DNA from: Desulfobacteraceae bacterium UBA5616
GTDB lineage: Bacteria; Desulfobacterota; Desulfobacteria; Desulfobacterales; UBA5616
DNA length: 40,996 nucleotides
Direction of reading: 5' to 3'
Assembly: GCA_002423615.1 (NCBI GenBank)
Contig: DIKO01000005.1
Location: forward strand, 1-40,996
Made by a program: the position numbers and the translations under genes. Shown one piece after another: positions 1-7,018 of the stretch. How positions within the stretch are numbered: the stretch's first letter is position 1; every line of letters starts with the position of its first letter. The notes under the pieces were generated by a model. The model was given only the letters and a program-made list of their open reading frames with translations, had not been told where the DNA came from and did no database searches.

Positions 1-13
1 GAAAGATCAAAAA

Positions 14-59
14 GCTTGGCATCACCCTTCCCGATTTCGACGGGCGATCGGAAAGGTGA
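14..59. repeat. palindromic repeat, left copy (flanks AT-rich island)
   Basis: The sequence at 22-59 folds into a hairpin. The left arm TCACCCTTCCCGAT (22-35) pairs with ATCGGAAAGGTGA (47-59), with one bulge and one G-T type mismatch. A shorter copy in the same orientation lies at 5891-5932. Both share GCATCACCC on the left and CGGAAAGGTGA on the right, and the ungapped right 28 bases match at 23 positions. The two copies bracket the four-gene AT-rich cassette. They could be REP-like elements or decayed ends of an insertion element; sequence alone does not separate these. Confidence 0.6.
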
Positions 60-595
60 GACATTTTGGAGAGATACCCTCCCGCAACCGCTTGGTGGTT
101 CGCGCAGGGATGGAAATCATTTTTCAGTTCTGTTTGTTTTAAAAGCCTGTGTCCATTGGGAATGGTTTTATGGTCCGTTCCGTGAATAGGACAGATTAAG
201 GATGGCAATTCTTGTGCGATAGAAATATAAAAGCCCAATAATAAAGAAGAAGTTGCGAAAAAAAGATGGTACCTGTGAAGGAAATGAAAATAACCAAGGG
301 GAACTCACTCCTTCAAATCATCTGTTCATCATCTTGGCTCCGGATGGTTTTTTGGGCATCAATAATTTTAAAAAATCCCATTTAACTAATCGATACTGAT
401 ATTGAGCTAATGGTTATCTATTACAGGAGTCTATTCGAAGGGAACCCATGCTGGAACAAAATTCGGTCAAATTATTATGCCCAAACGGGATGCAGTTCCA
501 ATACCTTTTGCGGGCGCTATTTTCCCATATTATTTTTTATAACCCAAAAAATGAAAAACCATCTTGAAATTAAATGGTATTTTTAAAGAAAATTA

Positions 596-623
596 TTGAT
601 TTGTCAAAGGGGTATGTTATTTT
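596..623 (+). promoter_or_regulatory. possible sigma-70 promoter of the methyltransferase gene
   Basis: TTGATT (596-601) and TATTTT (618-623) are separated by 16 bases, about 70 bases before the ATG of the methyltransferase gene. The local sequence is very AT-rich, so chance matches are likely and confidence is low. Confidence 0.25.
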
Positions 624-693
624 TTGAAAATATCGTCATCTCATCCGAACTCTTCTGATCAATATGTTGTCCGACAAGTAAATTGATGAAAAA

Positions 694-1677
694 ATGAAAA
701 AAAATGGTTATAAATACGCACCATTAAGCCCACTTAGATATCCCGGCGCCAAACGCTGGATGTCGGGCTATATTTTGCGTGCAATAACCCAAAATAAATT
801 ATTTCCTGACCTTTTTATAGAGCCCTTTGCAGGAGGAGCTAGCGTTTCTCTCGCCTTACTTCATTTTAATCTCGTTGAGCGAATTGCATTGATTGATAGG
901 GATCCACTTCTTGCGGCATTTTGGCACACAGTTTTTTTTGATACTGATTGGCTCATTGATCAGGTTGAAAAGACGGAAGTTTCCGTAAAAAAATGGGAAC
1001 AATTGAAGAAGCAAGAACATAAAACTATCCGGCAAAAAGCTTTTGCATGTTTATTCCTGAACAGAACAAGTTTTTCGGGAATTTTAGCTCCTAACGCTGG
1101 CCCGATCGGGGGGAAATCTCAGAGGTCAAAATATAAAATAGACTGTCGCTTCAATAAATTTACAATTATTAAACGGATATTAAGGGTTGCACAATACCGT
1201 GATCGAGTTGAATTTGTATGGAATTTGCATTGGAGAACGGCACTATATAAGGCAAATAAAATGCAAAAAAGAGGAAAGCTTCCAAATAAGTTACTGTATT
1301 ATCTTGATCCTCCATTTTATAATAAATCTGCTGCCCTCTATTCATATCACTTCGATCACGACGACCATTTGATTCTCCGCGATTTTCTCTTTTCACTCGA
1401 ACATCCCTGGATTCTCAGCTATGATTCACACCCTGAAATTATTTCTATGTATAAAGACGGTGGATTGAAGGTCTGTGATGTAAATTTAATATACACAACA
1501 TGCCATAAGGGGCAAAGAGGGATAGGAAAAGAGGTTATTTTTTCGAATTTGCCCCACATGATATCTGAAATTAAATTAGGGGCAGACAAGCATGCAGGAA
1601 ATCCAAAGATAATGGGATCAAATTTTGAGCTTGACGACTCCAGCTTTAGAGAGAAAGCAGTCGTGTCCGGATTGTAG
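694..1677 (+). CDS. D12-class DNA adenine-N6 methyltransferase
   Basis: This is a 327-residue protein of the Dam/D12 class, which transfers a methyl group from S-adenosylmethionine to adenine N6 in DNA. The order of motifs fits: an N-terminal LRYPGAK (14-20), the SAM-binding FIEPFAGG around residues 41-48, an NRTSFSG segment near 124-130, and the catalytic DPPF at 205-208 (DPPY in most members, so the aromatic is Phe). The segment ILSYDSHPEI near 246-255 fits the post-catalytic motif. No restriction endonuclease or specificity subunit lies next to it, so it is solitary or a partner of the three genes that follow. The start at the ATG has only a weak purine-rich ribosome site. AT-rich codon use matches the following three genes and differs from the rest of the window. 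Its target sequence cannot be predicted. Confidence 0.85.
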   Translation: MKKNGYKYAPLSPLRYPGAKRWMSGYILRAITQNKLFPDLFIEPFAGGASVSLALLHFNLVERIALIDRDPLLAAFWHTVFFDTDWLIDQVEKTEVSVKKWEQLKKQEHKTIRQKAFACLFLNRTSFSGILAPNAGPIGGKSQRSKYKIDCRFNKFTIIKRILRVAQYRDRVEFVWNLHWRTALYKANKMQKRGKLPNKLLYYLDPPFYNKSAALYSYHFDHDDHLILRDFLFSLEHPWILSYDSHPEIISMYKDGGLKVCDVNLIYTTCHKGQRGIGKEVIFSNLPHMISEIKLGADKHAGNPKIMGSNFELDDSSFREKAVVSGL

Positions 1678-1715
1678 ACAGAGATATAAAAATGATTTAT
1701 TGTACTATGTGCTAT

Positions 1716-1745
1716 TTGCGTGGTTGGAGCACAAATATATACAAT
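1716..1745 (+). promoter_or_regulatory. possible sigma-70 promoter of the HIT / membrane / ATP-grasp genes
   Basis: TTGCGT (1716-1721) and TACAAT (1740-1745) are 18 bases apart in the 152-base gap between the methyltransferase and HIT genes. If real, the three genes from 1830 to 5788 could be transcribed independently of the methyltransferase. The region is AT-rich, so this is a weak call. Confidence 0.3.
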
Positions 1746-1829
1746 TTCAAGCGAAACCATCACCTTAAAAACCACCAAATAATAATTAACTCAGAATAAA
1801 CTATTTTTTTTGTTTAGGGAGGTCCAAAA

Positions 1830-2465
1830 ATGAATTCCAAGGTTAATTGCAGATTTTGTGAAATAGTGAATGGAAAATATTCTTTTGTTGGCATAGATGA
1901 GCCTATTTGGAGTAACAACGAGTTTGTAGCGGTGGCCTCTATCGGTGCTTTTATCGACGGGTGGACACTAATAATTCCAAAGGAACATCAATTTTCAATG
2001 AAGAACTTATATGAGGATCAATGCTTTACTGATATATCAAAAATTGTAGTTTCTCATCTGTGTACGCATTATGGTCCTCTAATTGCTTTCGAGCATGGTG
2101 CGAATAAATGCGGCTCTCAAACAGGCTGTGGAATTGATCATGCGCACCTTCATATAGTTCCATTGAATAAACCCTTACTTCCAGACATTAAGGACTCACA
2201 ATTAAAATGGATTCCATGCAGAGCCTCCGAAATTTTAGAGAGGTCAGCAAATAATGAATATCTATTCTATGCTGAAATAGGAAATAAGGATGATTGGCAA
2301 AATTTTTTAGGTTATCTTCACATTCTCGAAACCCCAATATCCCAATTTTTCAGACGGCTTATAGCAAAGCAGACCGGGTATGCTGATCAATGTGACTATA
2401 AACGGTTCCCGCATATAGATACAGCTCTGAAGACTCATCGCATACTTGCCTCTTCATTTGCATAA
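1830..2465 (+). CDS. HIT-fold nucleotide hydrolase/transferase-like protein
   Basis: This 211-residue protein carries the histidine-triad signature HAHLHIV (104-110), with H106 as the expected nucleophile that forms a nucleotidyl-histidine intermediate. HIT enzymes act on nucleotide phosphoramidates, dinucleoside polyphosphates or nucleotidylated products. An N-terminal CRFC (7-10) resembles the zinc-binding CxxC of many HIT proteins. The Cys pair CGSQTGC just before the triad is less usual. At 211 residues it is longer than the typical 110-150, with about 95 extra residues after the triad containing no motif I recognise. A clear GGGAGG ribosome site lies seven bases before the ATG. It sits 28 bases before the membrane-protein gene and is probably cotranscribed with it. 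Family assignment is firm; the substrate is unknown. Confidence 0.85.
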   Translation: MNSKVNCRFCEIVNGKYSFVGIDEPIWSNNEFVAVASIGAFIDGWTLIIPKEHQFSMKNLYEDQCFTDISKIVVSHLCTHYGPLIAFEHGANKCGSQTGCGIDHAHLHIVPLNKPLLPDIKDSQLKWIPCRASEILERSANNEYLFYAEIGNKDDWQNFLGYLHILETPISQFFRRLIAKQTGYADQCDYKRFPHIDTALKTHRILASSFA

Positions 2466-2493
2466 ACTCCCTTGAATAGAAAGGCCTGTTTAT

Positions 2494-3147
2494 ATGGATA
2501 TTGATGATGCCTCAATGAGAAGCAATGGTTCCAAGCATCAGCCTTCAGATAGTTTGGAATCGAAGAAAAAAGTAGAAAATACAAACTGCACTTGCAAGCC
2601 TATTTCGAGTGCAAACATAAATGATCCAACAGATGGAAGAAAACCTTACGAATGGAAAACCAAGTATGAAAAAGAAGCACTAAATAGAATTTGGGTAGAA
2701 ACGACATATCTGCTCATTTTACTAGTCACCTCATTTATTTTTATCTTAGCAACCTGGAAAGGATGTGTTGGTTCCTGGTTTTCCATACTCCCAAAGGAAA
2801 CCACAACATTTAAGCAGTATGCATATTATATCGAATCAGGAATGCTAGGTGGAGTAACTTTTGATATGAAATATTTATATCGAACCGTTGCGAGAGGGCT
2901 TTGGCACAAAGACCGAGCTATCTGGAGAGTTCTCTCACCCTTTGTTGCGACAACAATTGCCTTTATTATTGGATCCATGATAGATGCAAGCATGATAACA
3001 GCAGGGTCTTCAATTTCCGGGGCTTCATGTGTTTCTGTAGGATTTCTATCTGGGTATTTTGCAGATTCTGCTGTTGGCAAAATGTCAGAGGTTGCTATGG
3101 TTTTATTTGGCAAAAGCTCGATCATAAAAGATTGCGATGAAAAATAA
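2494..3147 (+). CDS. small membrane protein of unknown function
   Basis: I recognise no family for this 217-residue protein. A polar, charged N-terminal part of about 68 residues is followed by a hydrophobic segment at about 72-92 (TYLLILLVTSFIFILATWKG). Further hydrophobic stretches lie near 146-162 and 170-190, the last two rich in small residues. This suggests a protein with two to four membrane spans and a cytoplasmic N-terminal region. The gene overlaps the next one by 11 bases (stop at 3145-3147, next ATG at 3137), which implies translational coupling and probably a shared function with the ATP-grasp/MazG protein. In defence cassettes a small membrane protein often acts as an effector or anchor, but nothing in the sequence proves that here. 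Confidence 0.7.
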   Translation: MDIDDASMRSNGSKHQPSDSLESKKKVENTNCTCKPISSANINDPTDGRKPYEWKTKYEKEALNRIWVETTYLLILLVTSFIFILATWKGCVGSWFSILPKETTTFKQYAYYIESGMLGGVTFDMKYLYRTVARGLWHKDRAIWRVLSPFVATTIAFIIGSMIDASMITAGSSISGASCVSVGFLSGYFADSAVGKMSEVAMVLFGKSSIIKDCDEK

Positions 3148-5788
3148 ACTAACTTTTCATCAAATTTCAAAATTTAAGCCTATATCACCTATTACCCTAA
3201 TTACAGACAAAGGTGAGCTTGAAATTCCAGCGGAATTAATTACACCAGAAATTGTTGGGGAAAAAGCCTTCGGGTTATCTTGCCTCCCAAAGCCATGGAC
3301 TCTTCCTTTTATCGTAATTTCCAAAGAAATAATTAATATCCTGCGTTCTTCTATTGAAGAAAAACATTTGGAATTACAAAATAAATTGGTTAACCAAATT
3401 ATTCATACGCTCATGAATTTTGGGATTAAAGGTGAGGATCCTATTATTGTGCGATCTTCAGGGGTTAACGAAGGGTTGGCTGAGAGGGGAAATTTACATT
3501 CGTCTGTAGGAAAGCTTAAGAATTTAATTGATCCGCTCAGAAGCAGCCTTCAGTTGCATTCCACAGAGTGCATTTTAAGAGAAAATAAGCTCTTTTTAAT
3601 TATCCAGCTTTGTTCGAACCCAATTACTCTAAAGGGACATTTATCGAATGAGAGGCGCTGTTATAAAGAACTACGTGATTGGCTTGGTGAATTTGATGGT
3701 ATCGAGACAAGCAATTGTGAATTTAAAATAAACCTAAGAGAGTGGCGGAAAAAAATTGCGGTAATTGACCAACTTGAAGCCCCACTTAAATGTAATCTCT
3801 CCGCATGTGTGCCTGAGGTGCTTAGTGTGCCAGCCGCATGGGCTACTGAGCAAAATGTAAGACTTCATTTCGAATGGGTGTGGGACGAAGACACGATATA
3901 TATAGTTCAGGCAGATCAAGAAGATCAAACAATTGGTGAAGACCCTACCGAACTTTTTATCTCAGATAGAGATTCGCAATTTAAATTCTTCCCTATCTGT
4001 TTAAATAGTATCGATATTGGACATGCATCCAAATATAAAAAAATTCATAATGTGTTTACATATATGGATTTGGACCTTCCAACGGCCAAGCTGTACATTC
4101 TTGATAATCAACAAATAATTAATGATCTTGCTTCAGGGATAGTTTCTCCCGCGTTGGAAAAAGACATTGGTGAATTAGTAAAAGGATCGTTGGTTATTAG
4201 AATGGATATTGCCACTGCCGACCAAGATGTTCGGCAAATGCTGCCAAGAACTAATGAAGTCAGAAAGTTGAATATTGCTTTAGCCTGGCTTAAGGAAAAA
4301 AGTGCAGAAATTAGAATGCTCAGGGTGCATGAGGACGTAGCTTTTATATTTCATAATTTTGTTCCAGCGGTGGCATCAGCATTCGCATATGCGGCACCAA
4401 AGAAAAGAATTGTGCAAATTGAAGCTCTCTGGGGCTTACCTGAGGGACTGTATTATAATTCACACGACAAGTATGTTGTTGATACAAAAAGTACAAATGT
4501 TGAATCACTCCTGCTTAATAACATAAAAGATAATAATATAAAGAAAAAATTATCATACAAGCATTTTTTTGTTGCGCCTGATGATAATGGCGAATGGGCA
4601 ACCAAAATTTTGGCCTCTCCTTATGACTGGCGTCCATCAATCCAACAGAAAAATTGGATTAAAGAAATAGCAATGCAATCACGCCGAATTACAGAAAAGG
4701 AAGGCATGCCACTAAGCATTATGTGGTTTGTTGGTGTCCCACCCAGCACCTGCCCAAGTGCAATTTTTCCATGGTTTCATGAGCCCTATGATCCTCAAAT
4801 TTTCCGACGGGGAAAATCTCATCGAACCAAAACGCCCTTTGACAAATCACTCGTTATAAAGACTAGTGAAGATATAAAAAGATTGGAATTGGAAGCAGCT
4901 AAAACGAACTCCACAGTTCGGCGAATTCGGATACAACCAAATGAGGACAAGCTATTACGAGATAAAAACACACTTAGAGTAATTGGCGAGATTGCACATA
5001 AAATTGACGCAATAATTCTACTTGAAGGTGGGGTACTCTCACATGCTTATTATCAGTTAATGCAGACGAAAGCAATTGTTGAGGTGAAACACCCTTTTAA
5101 GGATTTTGAGGAAAAACAGGAATTTTACAAGCTTGTTCGCGACAAGGTTCCAGGAAATATCGAGAGTGGGGGCGAGTTTGTTAGTAAAAAAAAATTGTCC
5201 GGTGAATTCTTTTTAAAAGCTTTAAGAGCGAAACTTGTTGAGGAATCTTTTGAAGTATTAGACGCCATCGACAAAGATTCGATTGTTGAAGAATTGGCGG
5301 ATGTTACTGAGGTTGTTGAAGGGATACTCGCACAACTGAAGGTAACCAGGGAAGAGCTCGATCGACGACAAGAAATGAAACGAAAAAAAGCTGGCGGCTT
5401 TTTAAATGGTTTGGTCCTTATGGAAACGGAAAATCCATATCCAACAAAATCTCCAAATAAAACCGATATTTTGTTTGATGGTATCTATACTGCAAATACC
5501 CAAACAGTCATAAACATTAGTGAGAGAGAAGTGATTGAAAAAAGCCAAACAATAAGTAAGAAATGGACTGACAGAAGAGAGCACAAGGCAGCAACTGAAT
5601 CAATTCTTAACCTGGTTATACCGATTGTCAGAGATAGTTGGGAAACTGATACTCAAACTATCACTATTGAATCAAATACAAACAAGGACGTTGGCGTAAA
5701 AGCAAAAATCATAGGAAAGCGAAAGGGTTCAAAAATTCAAATTAGCCTTTCAGTTTTTACGCCATACACACAATTAAAATTGTTTTAA
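3137..5788 (+). CDS. PEP-synthase-like ATP-grasp / phosphohistidine-swivel / MazG fusion protein
   Basis: This 883-residue multidomain protein looks like a modular phosphotransfer enzyme. Residues 41-47 (GEKAFGL) and 101-108 (DPIIVRSS) resemble the N-terminal ATP-binding domain of PEP synthase and pyruvate phosphate dikinase. FEWVWDEDTIYIVQADQ at 245-261 resembles the end of that domain. IEALWGLPEG (428-437), followed by a YVVD segment, is another hallmark of the family but comes after, not before, the 245-261 element. LLEGGVLSHA (628-637) fits the swivelling domain, with H636 as the candidate phosphohistidine. Residues 664-745 form an all-alpha NTP-pyrophosphatase (MazG/COG4997-like) domain: YKLVRDKVP, then the metal-binding E702 E703 E706 and E719 xx D722. 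The last ~130 residues are unassigned. The PEP/pyruvate TIM barrel is absent, as in rifampin phosphotransferase, so the phosphate acceptor is probably not pyruvate. The substrate is unknown. Confidence 0.75.
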   Translation: MKNKLTFHQISKFKPISPITLITDKGELEIPAELITPEIVGEKAFGLSCLPKPWTLPFIVISKEIINILRSSIEEKHLELQNKLVNQIIHTLMNFGIKGEDPIIVRSSGVNEGLAERGNLHSSVGKLKNLIDPLRSSLQLHSTECILRENKLFLIIQLCSNPITLKGHLSNERRCYKELRDWLGEFDGIETSNCEFKINLREWRKKIAVIDQLEAPLKCNLSACVPEVLSVPAAWATEQNVRLHFEWVWDEDTIYIVQADQEDQTIGEDPTELFISDRDSQFKFFPICLNSIDIGHASKYKKIHNVFTYMDLDLPTAKLYILDNQQIINDLASGIVSPALEKDIGELVKGSLVIRMDIATADQDVRQMLPRTNEVRKLNIALAWLKEKSAEIRMLRVHEDVAFIFHNFVPAVASAFAYAAPKKRIVQIEALWGLPEGLYYNSHDKYVVDTKSTNVESLLLNNIKDNNIKKKLSYKHFFVAPDDNGEWATKILASPYDWRPSIQQKNWIKEIAMQSRRITEKEGMPLSIMWFVGVPPSTCPSAIFPWFHEPYDPQIFRRGKSHRTKTPFDKSLVIKTSEDIKRLELEAAKTNSTVRRIRIQPNEDKLLRDKNTLRVIGEIAHKIDAIILLEGGVLSHAYYQLMQTKAIVEVKHPFKDFEEKQEFYKLVRDKVPGNIESGGEFVSKKKLSGEFFLKALRAKLVEESFEVLDAIDKDSIVEELADVTEVVEGILAQLKVTREELDRRQEMKRKKAGGFLNGLVLMETENPYPTKSPNKTDILFDGIYTANTQTVINISEREVIEKSQTISKKWTDRREHKAATESILNLVIPIVRDSWETDTQTITIESNTNKDVGVKAKIIGKRKGSKIQISLSVFTPYTQLKLF

Positions 5789-5851
5789 CTGTAATAGCTA
5801 CGATTTGACCTGAATGCCGTCCCCAAGTATGTGTAAGAGTAAGCTGCACCC

Positions 5852-5869
5852 GGAAGATTATCTTCCTTT
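5852..5869 (+). terminator. weak terminator-like hairpin after the island genes
   Basis: GGAAGA-TTA-TCTTCC (5852-5866) is followed by TTTA. The stem is only six base pairs, 64 bases past the stop of the ATP-grasp/MazG gene. It is a plausible but weak intrinsic terminator. Confidence 0.3.
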
Positions 5870-5890
5870 ATATCAAAAATTTCTTAAAAT

Positions 5891-5932
5891 GCTGAGCATC
5901 ACCCGATCTTGATGGCCGCTCGGAAAGGTGAT
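5891..5932. repeat. palindromic repeat, right copy (flanks AT-rich island)
   Basis: This is the second, shorter copy of the 14-59 repeat in the same orientation. It starts GCTGAGCATCACCC and ends CTCGGAAAGGTGAT. Relative to the left copy it lacks four bases in the left arm. ATCACC (5898-5903) and GGTGAT (5927-5932) still form a six-base-pair stem. It lies just downstream of the last island gene and just upstream of the enhancer-like palindromes of the ORP operon, so it marks the likely right boundary of the island. Confidence 0.6.
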
Positions 5933-5944
5933 CTTTTCAAAAGG

Positions 5945-5991
5945 TTGCATCCATGCAATAAAAAAACCAGGCAATGATTGCACTGCTGCAA
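5945..5991. promoter_or_regulatory. twin TTGCA-N4-TGCAA palindromes, likely enhancer sites for a sigma-54 activator
   Basis: Two perfect inverted repeats with identical arms and spacing occur here: TTGCA-TCCA-TGCAA at 5945-5958 and TTGCA-CTGC-TGCAA at 5978-5991. Their centres are 33 bases apart, close to three helical turns. They lie about 98-144 bases upstream of the -24/-12 element at 6089-6102. That spacing, symmetry and phasing are what is expected of upstream activator sequences bound by a bacterial enhancer-binding protein. The identity of the activator is unknown; none is encoded in the window. Confidence 0.65.
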
Positions 5992-6088
5992 TTCATCCTT
6001 CCTTCCTATGTCCGCACGCTCTTTTGCATATTAATCTAACCAATTGTAATGGCTTAATTTTTATAGAATAGACATTATTCTGGATTTC

Positions 6089-6102
6089 GGCACGGGTATT
6101 GC
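6089..6102 (+). promoter_or_regulatory. sigma-54 (RpoN) promoter of the ORP operon
   Basis: The sequence GGCACGGGTATTGC has the invariant GG (6089-6090) and GC (6101-6102) separated by exactly ten bases, and matches the GGCAC-N5-TTGC consensus throughout. The predicted start of transcription is near 6113-6115. This leaves a leader of about 34 bases before the ATG at 6148 and excludes the upstream TTG at 6109 as the start codon. ORP clusters of Desulfovibrio are known to be sigma-54 controlled, which agrees with this call. Confidence 0.85.
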
Positions 6103-6147
6103 TTATGTTTGAACCATGTTGATATTCATGATGGAGACGTTGCAGAA

Positions 6148-6588
6148 ATGAAGGTGGCCATTACAGTTTGGGGCAGCCGCATCTCGCCGGTTTTCGATTC
6201 TTCCCACATGCTTCTGGTGGCGGAAATCGAGAATTTTACCATTATTGACCGAAAGCAGATAACGTTCAACCCGGAACCGCCATCCCGCCTGTTCGAGCTT
6301 CTGGCGGAAATGGATATCGATGTTTTGATTTGCGGGGCCGTTTCCAGGGCCCCCGCCTGTTTGATCGAATCCGTCGGCGTAAAGCTCATTCCCTTTATTG
6401 CCGGGGACGCCGAAGAGATCCTGGGTTCATATGCCAAAAAGGCATCTGTCCTTCCGGATTACTTCATGCCGGGGTGCGGTGTAAAACCCTGCGGAGAAAA
6501 GAAACCCCGCCATTGCGATAGAAATCGGACCGGTCAAAGGGTAAAACGAAACGCCTCGCCTGACGACAGATGCAGAGGAAATGAATAG
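6148..6588 (+). CDS. COG1433 (NifX/NifB-like) protein, first gene of the ORP operon
   Basis: The 146-residue product starts MKVAITVWGSRISPVFD, the typical opening of the dinitrogenase iron-molybdenum cofactor-like fold (COG1433), the family of the orange protein that binds Mo/Cu-sulfur clusters. After the ~105-residue domain there is a Cys-containing tail with PGCGVKPCGEKK and one more Cys, absent from the two other family members in this operon and perhaps a metal or cluster site. I chose the ATG at 6148 because the sigma-54 promoter places the transcript start after the alternative TTG at 6109, and GGAGA lies 12 bases before this ATG. The gene overlaps the next one by eight bases. Exact role within the ORP complex is not known from sequence. 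Confidence 0.8.
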   Translation: MKVAITVWGSRISPVFDSSHMLLVAEIENFTIIDRKQITFNPEPPSRLFELLAEMDIDVLICGAVSRAPACLIESVGVKLIPFIAGDAEEILGSYAKKASVLPDYFMPGCGVKPCGEKKPRHCDRNRTGQRVKRNASPDDRCRGNE

Positions 6589-7018
6589 AAAGGCAAAAAA
6601 GGAATTTATGATATCCATATTAGCCGTGGGAAAAGAATCAGACGCCATGGCCGGGCTCATTTCAGTCATAGGCCGGTATCCCGGAATTGAAATTTCCGGG
6701 CCGGAACCAGTAGACCACGCCTTTGATATGATTTCAACCCGTCCCTATGATTTGCTCATCGTGGAAGAAGAACTGGGGGACATGACGGGTATTGCGTTCA
6801 TCAAAAAACTCTTGTCCACAAATCCGTTTATCAATACCGCCCTGATCAGTTCCCTCCCCCCGGATGATTTTCACCAGGCTACGGAAGGGCTGGGGGTGTT
6901 GATGCATTTAACCCGAAAACCGGATGCCGAACAGTCCGCTATTCTGGTGAAGAAACTGAGAAAGGTGTTGAGCCTCACCGGAAAGCTTGAAACGGAAACA
7001 GGAGATCAGCCGTCGTGA
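6581..7018 (+). CDS. degenerate response-regulator receiver-like protein
   Basis: This 145-residue protein has the beta-alpha pattern of a CheY-like receiver: hydrophobic strand DLLIVEEEL near 57-65, then GDMTGIAFIKKLL, a strand ending ISS near residues 88-90, and an RKP near the expected conserved lysine. The usual phosphoacceptor Asp is replaced by Glu (E62), and the N-terminal acidic pair is missing, so normal phosphorylation is doubtful. There is no output domain. The ATG at 6581 overlaps the stop of the upstream gene; a second ATG at 6608 has AAGGA four bases upstream and is an alternative start. Its stop overlaps the GTG of the next gene by four bases, so it is part of the ORP operon, perhaps as an adaptor or regulator of the ATPases. 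Confidence 0.6.
   Translation: MNRKAKKEFMISILAVGKESDAMAGLISVIGRYPGIEISGPEPVDHAFDMISTRPYDLLIVEEELGDMTGIAFIKKLLSTNPFINTALISSLPPDDFHQATEGLGVLMHLTRKPDAEQSAILVKKLRKVLSLTGKLETETGDQPS

Larger units (their letters stand above)
1..693. other. AT-rich non-coding left flank
   Basis: No convincing coding sequence is visible in either strand here. The stretch holds the palindromic repeat at 14-59 and a possible promoter at 596-623 in front of the methyltransferase gene. Base composition shifts from mixed at the far left to strongly AT-rich after about position 360, which marks the entry into the island. It may contain decayed sequence from an earlier insertion, but nothing recognisable survives. Confidence 0.5.

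Noticed and set aside
2901..3140. Cys-rich plus-strand frame inside the membrane-protein gene
   Set aside because: Overlaps a better-supported gene in another frame; Cys content arises from its frame shift.
6109..6147. Upstream TTG start for the first ORP gene
   Set aside because: It lies at or before the predicted sigma-54 transcript start near 6114, so the codon would not be in the mRNA.
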